64,000 nucleotides of DNA from G963675935 sp963719005 (lineage in GTDB: Bacteria > Planctomycetota > Planctomycetia > Pirellulales > Thermoguttaceae), in contig CAVRAR010000001.1 of NCBI GenBank assembly GCA_963719005.1, positions 372,001-436,000 of the forward strand. The letters run 5' to 3'. Position numbers and translations under genes: made by a program. The notes below the pieces were generated by a model that worked only from the letters and a program-made list of their open reading frames with translations, searched no databases and was not told where the DNA came from. Below, one piece after another: positions 8,462 to 15,926 of the stretch. The stretch's first letter is position 1. Each line of letters starts with the position of its first letter.

Positions 8462-9454
8462 CTATTTCAACAGCTCAAGCTGCTTCGCGTCGATTTTCGC
8501 CGGCAACGGCCCATAGCCATCTTTCACAACGATCTTCTGGCCCTCGGCGGAAAGCACGAACCTGAGAAACTCTTCGATGAGCTTCGGCATCGGCTCGTCC
8601 GGCTTCTTCGCCACGTAGATGTACAGCGTCCGCCCGAGCGGATAGGCGCCTTTCAAGGCGTTGGGGAACGTGGGCTCGACCAGCGGCGACTTGGCGTTTT
8701 TGGCCAGCGGAATCGCGCGAACTTCCGACGTGCGGTAGCCGATGCCCGAATAGCCGATGCCCGCCCGATCGGCGGCCACGCCGTTGACCACCGCGGCCGA
8801 GCCGGGCTGCTCCTTCACGGTATCCTTGTAGTCGCCCTTGCCGAGCGCGTGTTCCTTGAAATACGCATACGTGCCGCTGGCCGAATTTCGGCCGTAGAGG
8901 CTCATCGGCATCGCTTCCCAATCGCCGGTCAGCCCGACTTGCCCCCACGTGGTAACGTCGGCGTGGCTGCTCTTGTGCGTTTTCGAGAAAATGCCGTCGA
9001 GTTCGGCCAGCGTCAGCCCCTTGATCGGATTGTCCTTGTGGACGTAGACGGCCAGACAATCCAAAGCCACGCTGACCCGCGTCGGTTTGAAGCCGTGCTT
9101 CTTTTCGAAGGCGTCTTCCTCCTCGGGCTTCATTTTGCGCGACATCGGTCCAAGCTGGGCCGTGCCGGCGATCAAGGCCGGCGGGGCGGTGGCCGACCCC
9201 TTACCCTCGACTTGAATCTTGACGTTCGGATAGAGCTTGCCAAACGCCTCGGCCCAGTAGGTCATCAGATTGTTCAGCGTGTCGGAGCCGATGCTGTTGA
9301 GGCTGCCGTCCACGCCCGACACCTTCTCGTAATGCTTGATAGCGGCGTCAACCGCATCCTTGGCCTGGCATTGTCGTCCTCCTATGAAAACGCCCAAGCC
9401 GAGAACTGCTCCCAAAACCACCGCTTTTCGTCCAAGAGTCCAAAGCGTCCGCAT
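8462..9454 (-). CDS. pstS: Phosphate ABC transporter substrate-binding protein PstS
   Basis: Periplasmic phosphate-binding protein. It has an N-terminal signal peptide (VVLGAVLGLGVFIGG, then charged KDAVDAAIKHYEK). Binding-site features of the PstS/PBP-like family are visible: GSDTLNNLMTYWAEAF, AQLGPMSRKMKPEE, the GRNSASGTY loop and AVVNGVAADRAGIGYSGIGY. It ends with VLSAEGQKIVVKDGY. The ATG at 9454 is used because aggaggg lies 7 bases upstream; 9484 would add ten residues without a site. It is first of the pst genes and sits behind an 11-bp-phased repeat array that may be its PhoB site. Confidence 0.95.
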   Translation of the reverse strand: MRTLWTLGRKAVVLGAVLGLGVFIGGRQCQAKDAVDAAIKHYEKVSGVDGSLNSIGSDTLNNLMTYWAEAFGKLYPNVKIQVEGKGSATAPPALIAGTAQLGPMSRKMKPEEEDAFEKKHGFKPTRVSVALDCLAVYVHKDNPIKGLTLAELDGIFSKTHKSSHADVTTWGQVGLTGDWEAMPMSLYGRNSASGTYAYFKEHALGKGDYKDTVKEQPGSAAVVNGVAADRAGIGYSGIGYRTSEVRAIPLAKNAKSPLVEPTFPNALKGAYPLGRTLYIYVAKKPDEPMPKLIEEFLRFVLSAEGQKIVVKDGYGPLPAKIDAKQLELLK

Positions 9455-9520
9455 GGCAGGCCCTCCTACTGTCTGTGTGTACAAAATCCCCGCTTACCCC
9501 ACACAAATGCTAGGGGCGCC

Positions 9521-9559
9521 GGTTAGACGAATGTGGGCAATCGGTTAGAAATTGGTTAG
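9521..9559 (-). promoter_or_regulatory. Putative Pho box upstream of pstS
   Basis: ggttag occurs at 9521, 9543 and 9554, that is at 22- and 11-base steps, so three of four consecutive 11-bp positions match (ctaacc on the pstS strand). Known Pho boxes are 11-bp-phased direct repeats bound by PhoB dimers, with a different core in E. coli. A matching ttag pair with 11-base spacing lies before phoB. Confidence 0.55.
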
Positions 9560-9645
9560 CCCGCCGAATTGACCGGGGAGATGGCGAGGATGAGTGGACG
9601 GGGAAGAGACGGCGACAGGCTTTCGCGGAAGGGAAGAGCTTGTTG

Positions 9646-9734
9646 TTGTAAGGCGGATTTCAATCCGCCCCGTATTGCTTGGCGGACTAAAGTTTCACCC
9701 TACTTTGCTAGGCGGACTAAAGTGCGCCCTACGA
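9646..9734. repeat. Repeat family F, between phoR and pstS
   Basis: ggcggatttcaatccgcc is a palindrome, followed by two near-identical ggcggactaaag units ending ccctacga. A second copy of the same repeat is at 53821-53880. Confidence 0.7.
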
Positions 9735-9755
9735 TGAAATGGGCAAGTTGTTCCG

Positions 9756-11579
9756 TTACGGTCCTTGGACGGTCGCTGTTCCGTCCCGCGTGAATGCCCC
9801 TTCGAATGGTGCCCGGGGCAGCCGCAAGCAGAACGTGCTGCCGACCCCCACTGTACTCTCAACGCTGACCGAACCACGATGGGCCAGCGCGATGTGCCGG
9901 ACAATCGCCAGTCCCAGCCCCGTGCCGCCCAGTTCGCGGCTGCGAGCCTTGTCGACGCGGTAGAATCGCTCGAAGAGCCGCGGCAAATGCTGGGCGTCGA
10001 TGCCGCAACCCTGATCCTTGACGCGAATCACAAGCTCCGCCCCCTCGCAAGCGGCGGAAACCACGACGGCGGCTTCCTCATTGCTGCATTTGATGGCGTT
10101 GTCCAACAGGTTGACCACGGCCTGCTCCAACAGGGCCGCGTTGATCTCGCCGCTGAGATCGTCCGGGCAGACCAGCTCGATCTTGACCGCCTTCTCGACC
10201 GCCTTCTTCTCGCACATCTCGATGGCCGCCTGGAGCACTCCCCGGATCGATTCCGGCGACAGTTCGATGCGTTGTTCCTCGGAGCCGCGCTCGATGCGCG
10301 AGAGCATCAGCAGGTCGCAGATAATGGCGTCGAGCCGATTGACTTGCCGCAGCATGATTTGCAGGAAGCGGTGTGCGTTCTCCTTGTCCTCGAAGGCGCC
10401 GTCCACCAGCGTCTCGATGAAACCCTTGATCGACGTGATCGGAGTCCGCAGTTCGTGCGACACGTTGGCCACGAAGTCGCGGCGGACCTCTTCCAAGTGG
10501 CGCAATCGCGTGTTGTCGTGCAGAACGACCAGCACGCCGATCTTGCCCCGCTGCGGGTCGTGCAGCAGAGTGCCGTGAGCGCTCACCCAGCGGTCCTGCG
10601 CGCCGCGGATCTGGAAGTCGCCTTCGACGGGCGAGGGGCTGGCCAACGCGGTTTCGATGAACTGAAGCAGATCCGCCTTGCGAATCACCTCGTAGATGCC
10701 CCGCCCCTGCAATTTCGCCGCTTCCTCGCCCAACAGCGTGGCGCAGGCTTTGTTGAGGCTCAAGATCGTACCTTCGTTGTCGATCGCCAAGACGCCTTCC
10801 TCCATGCTGGATAACATTGCGTCCCGTTCGTTCTGTTGGCGCAACACCGTCCTGATTCGTTCGTCCAACTGTTCGGCCATGCGGTTCATGGTCTCGGCCA
10901 GCGCGGTGATTTCCGCCGACCCGGCGACGCGCAGCCGATGGTTCAGGTCGCCCGCGGCGAAACGGTCCACTCCGGCCTTGATCTCCTCCAGGGGCCGGCT
11001 CATGCGGCGGGAAATGACCAGGCTGATGGCGGCATAGCACAACACCCCGACGAACGCCGCCATCAGGACACGGTCGCGAACCTGGCTCAACGCGGTGCTC
11101 AACGCGGTAAGCGGGAAGGACGTCCGCACCACCGCCACCGGCCCGTCGCCGTGCATCAGCCGAACGGCCACGTAGATGCGATCCTCGTGCAGCGTCGCGC
11201 TGTGACGAATGATGTAGCCCGAGCCGGCGGCGAAAGCGTCCTTGATCTCCTCGCGGCCACCGTGGTTGTCCATGTCGGCGGGATCGGCATCGGAATCGCC
11301 GATCACCTTGCCCGACGGAAGCACGGCGGTAATCCGCGTGCGACTCGCATGGCCGAGCGTCTTGCAGAGCGTGTCAACTTTGTCGGGCTGGTTCTTCGTC
11401 AACAGATCGTCGATAGGTTCCGCAGCCAGCCAGGCGCGGGCTTCCAGGTCGGCTCTCATGTGTTGCGTGTAGAGCCGCTCGACAACATCGGAACCGTACA
11501 GGCCGAGCGCCACGAGCAAGACGATGGGCACCCACAGGTAGGAGATGAACAGGCGCCACCACAGCCGTCTCTTGCGCAT
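9756..11579 (-). CDS. phoR: Phosphate-regulon sensor histidine kinase PhoR
   Basis: 607 residues. Order of parts: TM1 near residues 9-30, an extracytoplasmic sensor to about 160, TM2 around VLMAAFVGVLCYAAISLVI, a HAMP linker (SRRMSRPLEEIKAGVDRFA), a PAS domain (EEGVLAIDNEGTILSLNKA), HisKA with the phospho-accepting His in FVANVSHELRTPITS (about 374), and HATPase boxes NLLDNAIKCS, DQGCGI and GGTGLGLAIV. This is the PhoR layout. It lies 3 bases after phoB on the same strand and just before the pst genes, so PhoR-PhoB control of the Pst transporter is the natural reading. The acidic low-phosphate signal itself probably comes through PstSCAB-PhoU. Confidence 0.93.
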   Translation of the reverse strand: MRKRRLWWRLFISYLWVPIVLLVALGLYGSDVVERLYTQHMRADLEARAWLAAEPIDDLLTKNQPDKVDTLCKTLGHASRTRITAVLPSGKVIGDSDADPADMDNHGGREEIKDAFAAGSGYIIRHSATLHEDRIYVAVRLMHGDGPVAVVRTSFPLTALSTALSQVRDRVLMAAFVGVLCYAAISLVISRRMSRPLEEIKAGVDRFAAGDLNHRLRVAGSAEITALAETMNRMAEQLDERIRTVLRQQNERDAMLSSMEEGVLAIDNEGTILSLNKACATLLGEEAAKLQGRGIYEVIRKADLLQFIETALASPSPVEGDFQIRGAQDRWVSAHGTLLHDPQRGKIGVLVVLHDNTRLRHLEEVRRDFVANVSHELRTPITSIKGFIETLVDGAFEDKENAHRFLQIMLRQVNRLDAIICDLLMLSRIERGSEEQRIELSPESIRGVLQAAIEMCEKKAVEKAVKIELVCPDDLSGEINAALLEQAVVNLLDNAIKCSNEEAAVVVSAACEGAELVIRVKDQGCGIDAQHLPRLFERFYRVDKARSRELGGTGLGLAIVRHIALAHRGSVSVESTVGVGSTFCLRLPRAPFEGAFTRDGTATVQGP

Positions 11580-11582
11580 CGA

Positions 11583-12290
11583 CTATTCCTTGAAGCGATA
11601 CCCGACGCCGCGGACCGTCTCGATGTAACTTCCCGCCTCGCCGAGTTTCTTCCGCAGGCCGACAATCTGCACGTCCACCGCGCGATCCGTAATAGCATAA
11701 TTGTCGCCGTGGACGCCGTCGAGTATCTGTTGCCGCGTAAAGACCCAGCCGGGCCGCTGGGCCAGGAAATGCAGCAGCTTGAATTCCGTCGCCGTCAGGT
11801 CTACCAGTTTGCCGCAGATGAACACTTCATGTCGCCCCGGATGGATCCTCAAGTCTCGAATCTCGACGACTTCGCTCTCCTCGTCCTCATCTTCACCCGA
11901 CTGGTCGCGCTCCGCCTCGGCACGCCGCAATACGGCCTGGATTCGGGCGAGCAGCACCTTGGGGCTGAACGGCTTGGTGACATAGTCGTCGGCCCCCATG
12001 TTCAGCCCCGCCACGATGTCCGGCTCTTCCCCTTTGGCCGTAAGCATAATGATGGGAATCGACCGGAACCTCGGGCTTTCTTTCAGCTTCCGACAGACCC
12101 TCAGCCCATCGAGGCCGGGCAGCATGATGTCCAAGAGGATCAGGTCGGGCGTTTTCGACTCGACGGCCGACAGCGCGTCTTCCCCCGAGGCCACGCCGGC
12201 GACCTGATAGCCCTCCTTCAACAGGTTGTAGCTGACCAGTTCGCGGATGTCCTCTTCGTCTTCGACCACAAGCACGGATTGTCGAACCAT
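11583..12290 (-). CDS. phoB: Response regulator PhoB (OmpR/PhoB family)
   Basis: Receiver domain with the acidic pair VVEDEED, the phosphorylated Asp in LILLDIMLPGLDG, Thr in MLTAKG and Lys in VTKPFSPK. It is followed by a winged-helix DNA-binding domain (LTATEFKLLHFLAQRPGWVFTRQQIL; the recognition helix region AVDVQIVGLRKKL). About 235 residues from the ATG at 12290 (MVRQSVLVV); the longer frame to 12389 lacks a ribosome site and is not conserved in appearance. It is expected to bind Pho boxes before pstS and its own gene. Confidence 0.94.
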   Translation of the reverse strand: MVRQSVLVVEDEEDIRELVSYNLLKEGYQVAGVASGEDALSAVESKTPDLILLDIMLPGLDGLRVCRKLKESPRFRSIPIIMLTAKGEEPDIVAGLNMGADDYVTKPFSPKVLLARIQAVLRRAEAERDQSGEDEDEESEVVEIRDLRIHPGRHEVFICGKLVDLTATEFKLLHFLAQRPGWVFTRQQILDGVHGDNYAITDRAVDVQIVGLRKKLGEAGSYIETVRGVGYRFKE

Positions 12291-12416
12291 AGTCAGTCCC
12301 TTCGTGGACACGGCGTCCGCACGAAGCGGCGGGATGCCGCTTCTACGGTCACCGATCAGTAAGCGGTTGCCAACGGTTCTTGTCAACATTCGTGCTAATA
12401 CTGTAGTGCCGGTTCA

Positions 12417-12431
12417 TTAGAATTCTGTTAG
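12417..12431 (-). promoter_or_regulatory. Possible Pho box upstream of phoB
   Basis: Two ttag cores (12417-12420 and 12428-12431) stand exactly 11 bases apart, with at-rich spacing (aattctg). The phasing and core match the three ggttag units before pstS. It lies about 130 bases upstream of the phoB start and also near the arsC 3' end. Confidence 0.4.
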
Positions 12432-12454
12432 GAATGGGCGAAATTTCCGCAATC

Positions 12455-12892
12455 TTATCCATCATCCGTGTTGGCCAGGGCGTTGGGTAGTGTCTCGACA
12501 AACGCCCGAATCGCGTCTCGCACGCGGCGATACGGGGCCAGACGCTCCTCCTCCGTTTGGGCGCCGGCTGCCAAACGGGGCGGGTCGTCGAATCCAACGT
12601 GAACGACCTTGGCCCTTCCCGGAAACACCGGGCACGCCTCGCGGGCATTATCGCAAACCGTCACGACATAATCAAACGCAACTCCCCGAAGCTCGCCGAC
12701 CAGCTTCGACCGCTGCCCGGAGATATCCACCCCCGCCTCGGCCATCACCCGAACCGCGTCTGGGTTCAATCCGTGTGCTTCGATCCCCGCCGAGTACGCC
12801 TCGATCCGATCGCCGTGAAGATGGCGTGCCCAACCTTCAGCCATTTGGCTGCGGCAAGAATTGCCGGTGCAAAGGAAGAGGACTTTCAGCAT
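12455..12892 (-). CDS. arsC: Arsenate reductase ArsC (low-molecular-weight phosphatase type)
   Basis: Reduces arsenate to arsenite with thioredoxin. The nucleophile loop LCTGNSCRSQMAEG gives the CX5R phosphatase motif, and a second cysteine pair (TVCDNAREACPVFPG) supplies the intramolecular disulfide relay typical of Trx-linked ArsC; the Asp of DDPP near residue 109 is also present. 145 residues from the ATG at 12892 (MLKVLFLC); a start at 12916 is possible but the ribosome site is weak either way. It lies just upstream of phoB on the same strand. Arsenate enters through phosphate transporters, so linkage with the pst/pho genes is sensible, but no arsenite exporter is seen nearby. Confidence 0.9.
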   Translation of the reverse strand: MLKVLFLCTGNSCRSQMAEGWARHLHGDRIEAYSAGIEAHGLNPDAVRVMAEAGVDISGQRSKLVGELRGVAFDYVVTVCDNAREACPVFPGRAKVVHVGFDDPPRLAAGAQTEEERLAPYRRVRDAIRAFVETLPNALANTDDG

Positions 12893-13044
12893 CGGTGAAG
12901 TTGTTTTCCGCACCAAAGATGGTCAGGGCACGCCGTTCCAAGATCCCATTATACCGCCGGCGGGACGAGCCGTCTTGTCATTCGTCGCTGTGCCCAGAAT
13001 GGCGTGATTCGCCGGAAAATCCCACCGCACATCCGCCGCCTTTC

Positions 13045-13073
13045 TTGTAGACGGACAATAACCTACGTATATT
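13045..13073 (+). promoter_or_regulatory. Sigma-70-type promoter for the 13091 gene
   Basis: TTGTAG at 13045-13050 and TATATT at 13068-13073 are separated by 17 bases; transcription would start near 13080, ahead of the aagagga ribosome site. Confidence 0.5.
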
Positions 13074-13090
13074 ATAAAGAGGACCATCCG

Positions 13091-13318
13091 ATGAGCGATT
13101 TTGTGATCTGCATTAGCAATACCGACCATCCGGCGAGCCTGATCCTTGGCAAAGTCTACCGCAGGCTGCCCGACGCGGAAGCTGAAGCACACGAAATGCT
13201 CCGCGTTGTGGACGAGGACACCTCCGAACCGGACGGCTATCTTTATCCGGCCTCTATCTTCGCGCCCATCGAATTGCCTGAATCGGCCCAACGAGCGTTG
13301 GTAGCGGCAAACGGCTGA
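13091..13318 (+). CDS. Small hypothetical protein
   Basis: 75 residues, from an ATG at 13091 with an aagagga ribosome site 8 bases upstream and a good -35/-10 pair before it. The sequence (MSDFVICISNTDHPASL, LGKVYRRLPDAEAEAHEMLR, VVDEDTSEPDGYLYPASIFAPIE) has alternating strands and helices typical of a small folded cytoplasmic protein. The type is known from planctomycete genomes as an unnamed short protein, apparently with a fold for a ligand or RNA, but I cannot assign a function. It stands alone between divergent/convergent minus-strand genes. Confidence 0.7.
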   Translation: MSDFVICISNTDHPASLILGKVYRRLPDAEAEAHEMLRVVDEDTSEPDGYLYPASIFAPIELPESAQRALVAANG

Positions 13319-13337
13319 AATCTGTCGTTGGGCAGGA

Positions 13338-14054
13338 TCAAAGTCCCTCGCCCCGTTCTTCGTTCCTCGTCTCCTCGTCATCCCGTCGCGCCGGCGGATG
13401 TTTGGCCGGCTTGGTCAGCGTGCGATGAACTACCTGGGCAATGCGTTCGATTCGCGCGAGTAGAATTTCCGGATCTTCGGCCGCTTCGTCGCTCAGTCCG
13501 TGGCGCTCTAGTCCGTCGGTGAACGCCTTCATCGCCGCCTGCAAGAACTTGAACTTTGCCGTCAGGCCGGGCAGATCGCGGGTCTCCCAGTAGCCCCCTT
13601 CGTCGCGGACTTCGAGATTGGGGATGAACTCCCGCTTCAAGACGTCCAGCAATTCCACCAGGGCCACGTGCCCCTCGATCGGCCCAAACTGGGTCTTCAC
13701 GAAGCACCACGGCGGCTCGGCGAGTTGCCCCTTCTCGGCCTCCTCGATCTCGACCAGATTGATGAGCCAGCCCTCGGGCGAAATCAACAAACTGGTCGTC
13801 TCTTGCCCCGGGAAGAGATTGAGGATTATGCCGCGAACCACGCGGCGGTCGAAAAGGGGGACAGTCCCCCTTTGCCCGGACGGCCCGGAGGGTGCTTCGC
13901 ACAAAGGGGGACTGTCCCCCTTTTCGACCTCGGCCGTCCGCCATAGTTCCGCCTGACCGCCCAGTTCCAGCGCCAAATCGAGCACCCGATCCTCGAAATC
14001 CTCAATGCGATCCAAATCGGCCAGCGATCCACGGTACGAAATCGTGACTCCCAT
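13338..14054 (-). CDS. Hypothetical protein with an in-frame palindromic insertion
   Basis: 238 residues from the ATG at 14054 (MGVTISYRGSLADLD), chosen for the ggagga ribosome site; the longer frame to 14168 has none. The N-terminal third, SLADLDRIEDFEDRVLDLALELGG, and the middle, VRGIILNLFPGQETTSLLISPEGWLINL, look like a conserved cytoplasmic protein with the HEPN/Imm-like pattern unknown to me. Between them, residues about 43-68 are encoded by a family A palindrome (13850-13925) that keeps the frame. The C-terminus is charged and low-complexity (PPARRDDEETRNEERGEGL). No family recognised. Confidence 0.75.
   Translation of the reverse strand: MGVTISYRGSLADLDRIEDFEDRVLDLALELGGQAELWRTAEVEKGDSPPLCEAPSGPSGQRGTVPLFDRRVVRGIILNLFPGQETTSLLISPEGWLINLVEIEEAEKGQLAEPPWCFVKTQFGPIEGHVALVELLDVLKREFIPNLEVRDEGGYWETRDLPGLTAKFKFLQAAMKAFTDGLERHGLSDEAAEDPEILLARIERIAQVVHRTLTKPAKHPPARRDDEETRNEERGEGL
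13850..13925. repeat. Family A palindrome inside the 13338-14054 gene
   Basis: gaaaagggggacagtccccc (13851 onward) pairs with gggggactgtcccccttttc at the other end; the arms are almost perfect over 20 bp. The core cggcccggagggtgcttcgc is the same as at 2220-2297. The reading frame of the host gene stays open through it. Confidence 0.85.
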
Positions 14055-14199
14055 TTCTCCTCCACGGCGATGGTGGCGCAAAGTGCCCCAGTCAACATCC
14101 AATAAGAATAGCGGCTCTCGACCGGGGGAGCAACAAGCCGAGAGAAGGAATAACACGAAACCGTCCAAGGAACTCGTGACGGTTCAGTGGTTGGGTCGC

Positions 14200-14922
14200 T
14201 CAATACGAGAATACGACCGTGCCGGGAGAGATGGCGGCGAAAAGCTCGCCTTGGGCGACGACCTTCACCCCGCCGACCATGTCCTCCGGTTTCACCTTTG
14301 CTAGATGTGCGCAATGTCCGCACACCAGCACTCGTCCTCCCATGGCGACAAAATCGGCGAGCATCTTCTTGACTGGCGAAAATCCTTCGCACTTCAGTGC
14401 GGGATCGAGATCCTTGGCGGCGAAGACGGGGGCCTCGACGTTCAGGAAGATGGTGGCGCCGCGGCCGTCCTTGATCGCCGACTGGGCCAACCCGATCGCC
14501 ATCGCCACGGCGTGCAATTGGTCCTTGCCGCGCGTGACGTTGACGAGGATCGGCGGCTTCGCGTCAGCAACGGGAACGGCAAGACGCTGCTTGGCCGCCG
14601 CCAATTGTCCCTTGTAACCGGCGGCCGTTATGGCAGCCAGAATCTTCTCGGTCGGCACCTCAGACGGCGTCGCTACTACGACGGCTCGCTTGTCTTGCAG
14701 CGACACCTTGGCCGACTTCACGCCGGGAATCTTCGTGAGCACGTCGGTAATTGCATCGACGCAGCCTTGACAACTCATCCCCTCGACTGTAAATTCCCGC
14801 GATGATGCGGCCGCCGCTTTCTCGTCGTACCGCGGCTCACCAGAGTTGGCCAAGAGAACGGCCAGCGAGCCCCCGAGGAATGCCAGCACGCCGACAACCA
14901 GATAGGACAAAACCTTCGACAT
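14200..14922 (-). CDS. Membrane-anchored HMA domain plus DsrE-like domain protein
   Basis: 240 residues from the ATG at 14922 (gggagaag ribosome site). An N-terminal anchor (VLSYLVVGVLAFLGGSLAVLLA) is followed by a heavy-metal-associated domain with the CXXC motif EGMSCQGCVDAI and the usual ferredoxin-like continuation (GVKSAKVSLQDKRAVV). The C-terminal 110 residues resemble the DsrE/DsrF family: a Rossmann-like start (PPILVNVTRGKDQLHAVAMAI), a Cys pair in VLVCGHCAHL and a terminal FAAISPGTVVFSY. Such a protein could pass copper or persulfide sulfur at the outer face. The HMA part suggests a link to the copper-dependent oxidase operon nearby, but this is inference. Confidence 0.75.
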   Translation of the reverse strand: MSKVLSYLVVGVLAFLGGSLAVLLANSGEPRYDEKAAAASSREFTVEGMSCQGCVDAITDVLTKIPGVKSAKVSLQDKRAVVVATPSEVPTEKILAAITAAGYKGQLAAAKQRLAVPVADAKPPILVNVTRGKDQLHAVAMAIGLAQSAIKDGRGATIFLNVEAPVFAAKDLDPALKCEGFSPVKKMLADFVAMGGRVLVCGHCAHLAKVKPEDMVGGVKVVAQGELFAAISPGTVVFSY

Positions 14923-15266
14923 GATCTTCTCCCGCAATTCAGGGTTTTCCGCGCAATCACCGTCATGGACTCGACCGCTCCGCCCACGCCGTCATTATTC
15001 ATCACCGGCCACGGAAGTAAATAGCATAGCCATCGGAATCGCATGAAGGCATCGGCGAAACGATCGCACGTGCAGGTTGCAGGTTGAGGAGCGGCGTGGA
15101 GCGGGAAGGCCGACGATCGAGAATCATCATGGAAGAATGCACTAGCCCATTGTCAGTATTTCCCCGATGCACCGTTCGGGGAGCACGTGCTACCGTTTAC
15201 TTTGGTTATGCGCCGTCGGTTTGCTGAAGTCACGTGTGAGCCCATTGCGGTGCGAGGGGTGCGTGA
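14923..15266. other. Intergenic region before the respiratory operon
   Basis: 344 bases between the divergent HMA gene and actA. It contains no credible ORF; it should hold the promoters of both genes. A short repeat gcaggttgcaggttg is at about 15072. No clear -35/-10 boxes or terminator could be picked out. Confidence 0.5.
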
Positions 15267-15926
15267 ATGCCGCAGGTTTTCCCCAGGAGTATGAACATCG
15301 TCGCCCGGGCGAGCCTCCTTGGCGGTCTTCTGCTGGCAGCGCTCTTCCTGTGGATAGGACTCGTATTCACGCGATCGTCTTACGGGACGGGCACGTCGTT
15401 GGCCGTTGTGCAACCGGTTCCGTTCAGCCACCAGCATCATGTCAGCGTTCTCGGCATCGATTGCCGCTATTGCCACACATCCGTCGAATACACCTCCTTC
15501 GCGGGGATACCGCCGACCAAGACGTGCATGAACTGCCATAGCCAAATCTGGGTCGGCAGCCAAATGCTGGAGCCGGTGCGTGAGAGCTATCGCACCGGCG
15601 AGTCGCTACGGTGGCGCCGCGTCTACAGTCTGCCCGGCTTCGTCTATTTCGATCACAGCATTCACGTGCAGAAGGGCGTCGGCTGCTCGTCGTGTCACGG
15701 GCGGATCGATCAGATGCCGTTCACCTACCAGCAGCCGACGCTTCTGATGGAATGGTGCCTCGATTGCCACCGCAATCCGGCCGGGCAGATTCGCCCGCGC
15801 GAAGAAGTCTTCAACATGCAGTATGAATCGCCCCACAATCAACTCGAATTGGGCCGCAAGCTCGTTGAGCAATACGACGTGAAAGACACCGACAGTCTCA
15901 CCAGTTGCACGACCTGCCACCGATGA
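15267..15926 (+). CDS. actA: Alternative complex III subunit ActA, pentaheme cytochrome c
   Basis: ActA carries five c-type haems that take electrons from the ActB iron-sulfur chain or quinol module and pass them to the oxidase. The five CXXCH motifs are visible: CRYCH (about 66), CMNCH (87), CSSCH (140), CLDCH (163) and CTTCH at the C-terminus (about 214). An N-terminal helix (ARASLLGGLLLAALFLWIGLVF) serves as signal/anchor, so the haems face the periplasm. 219 residues. The ATG at 15267 follows a gaggggt site by 7 bases; the ATG at 15291 is too close to its aggag. It overlaps actB by ATGA, so the genes are translationally coupled. Confidence 0.95.
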   Translation: MPQVFPRSMNIVARASLLGGLLLAALFLWIGLVFTRSSYGTGTSLAVVQPVPFSHQHHVSVLGIDCRYCHTSVEYTSFAGIPPTKTCMNCHSQIWVGSQMLEPVRESYRTGESLRWRRVYSLPGFVYFDHSIHVQKGVGCSSCHGRIDQMPFTYQQPTLLMEWCLDCHRNPAGQIRPREEVFNMQYESPHNQLELGRKLVEQYDVKDTDSLTSCTTCHR

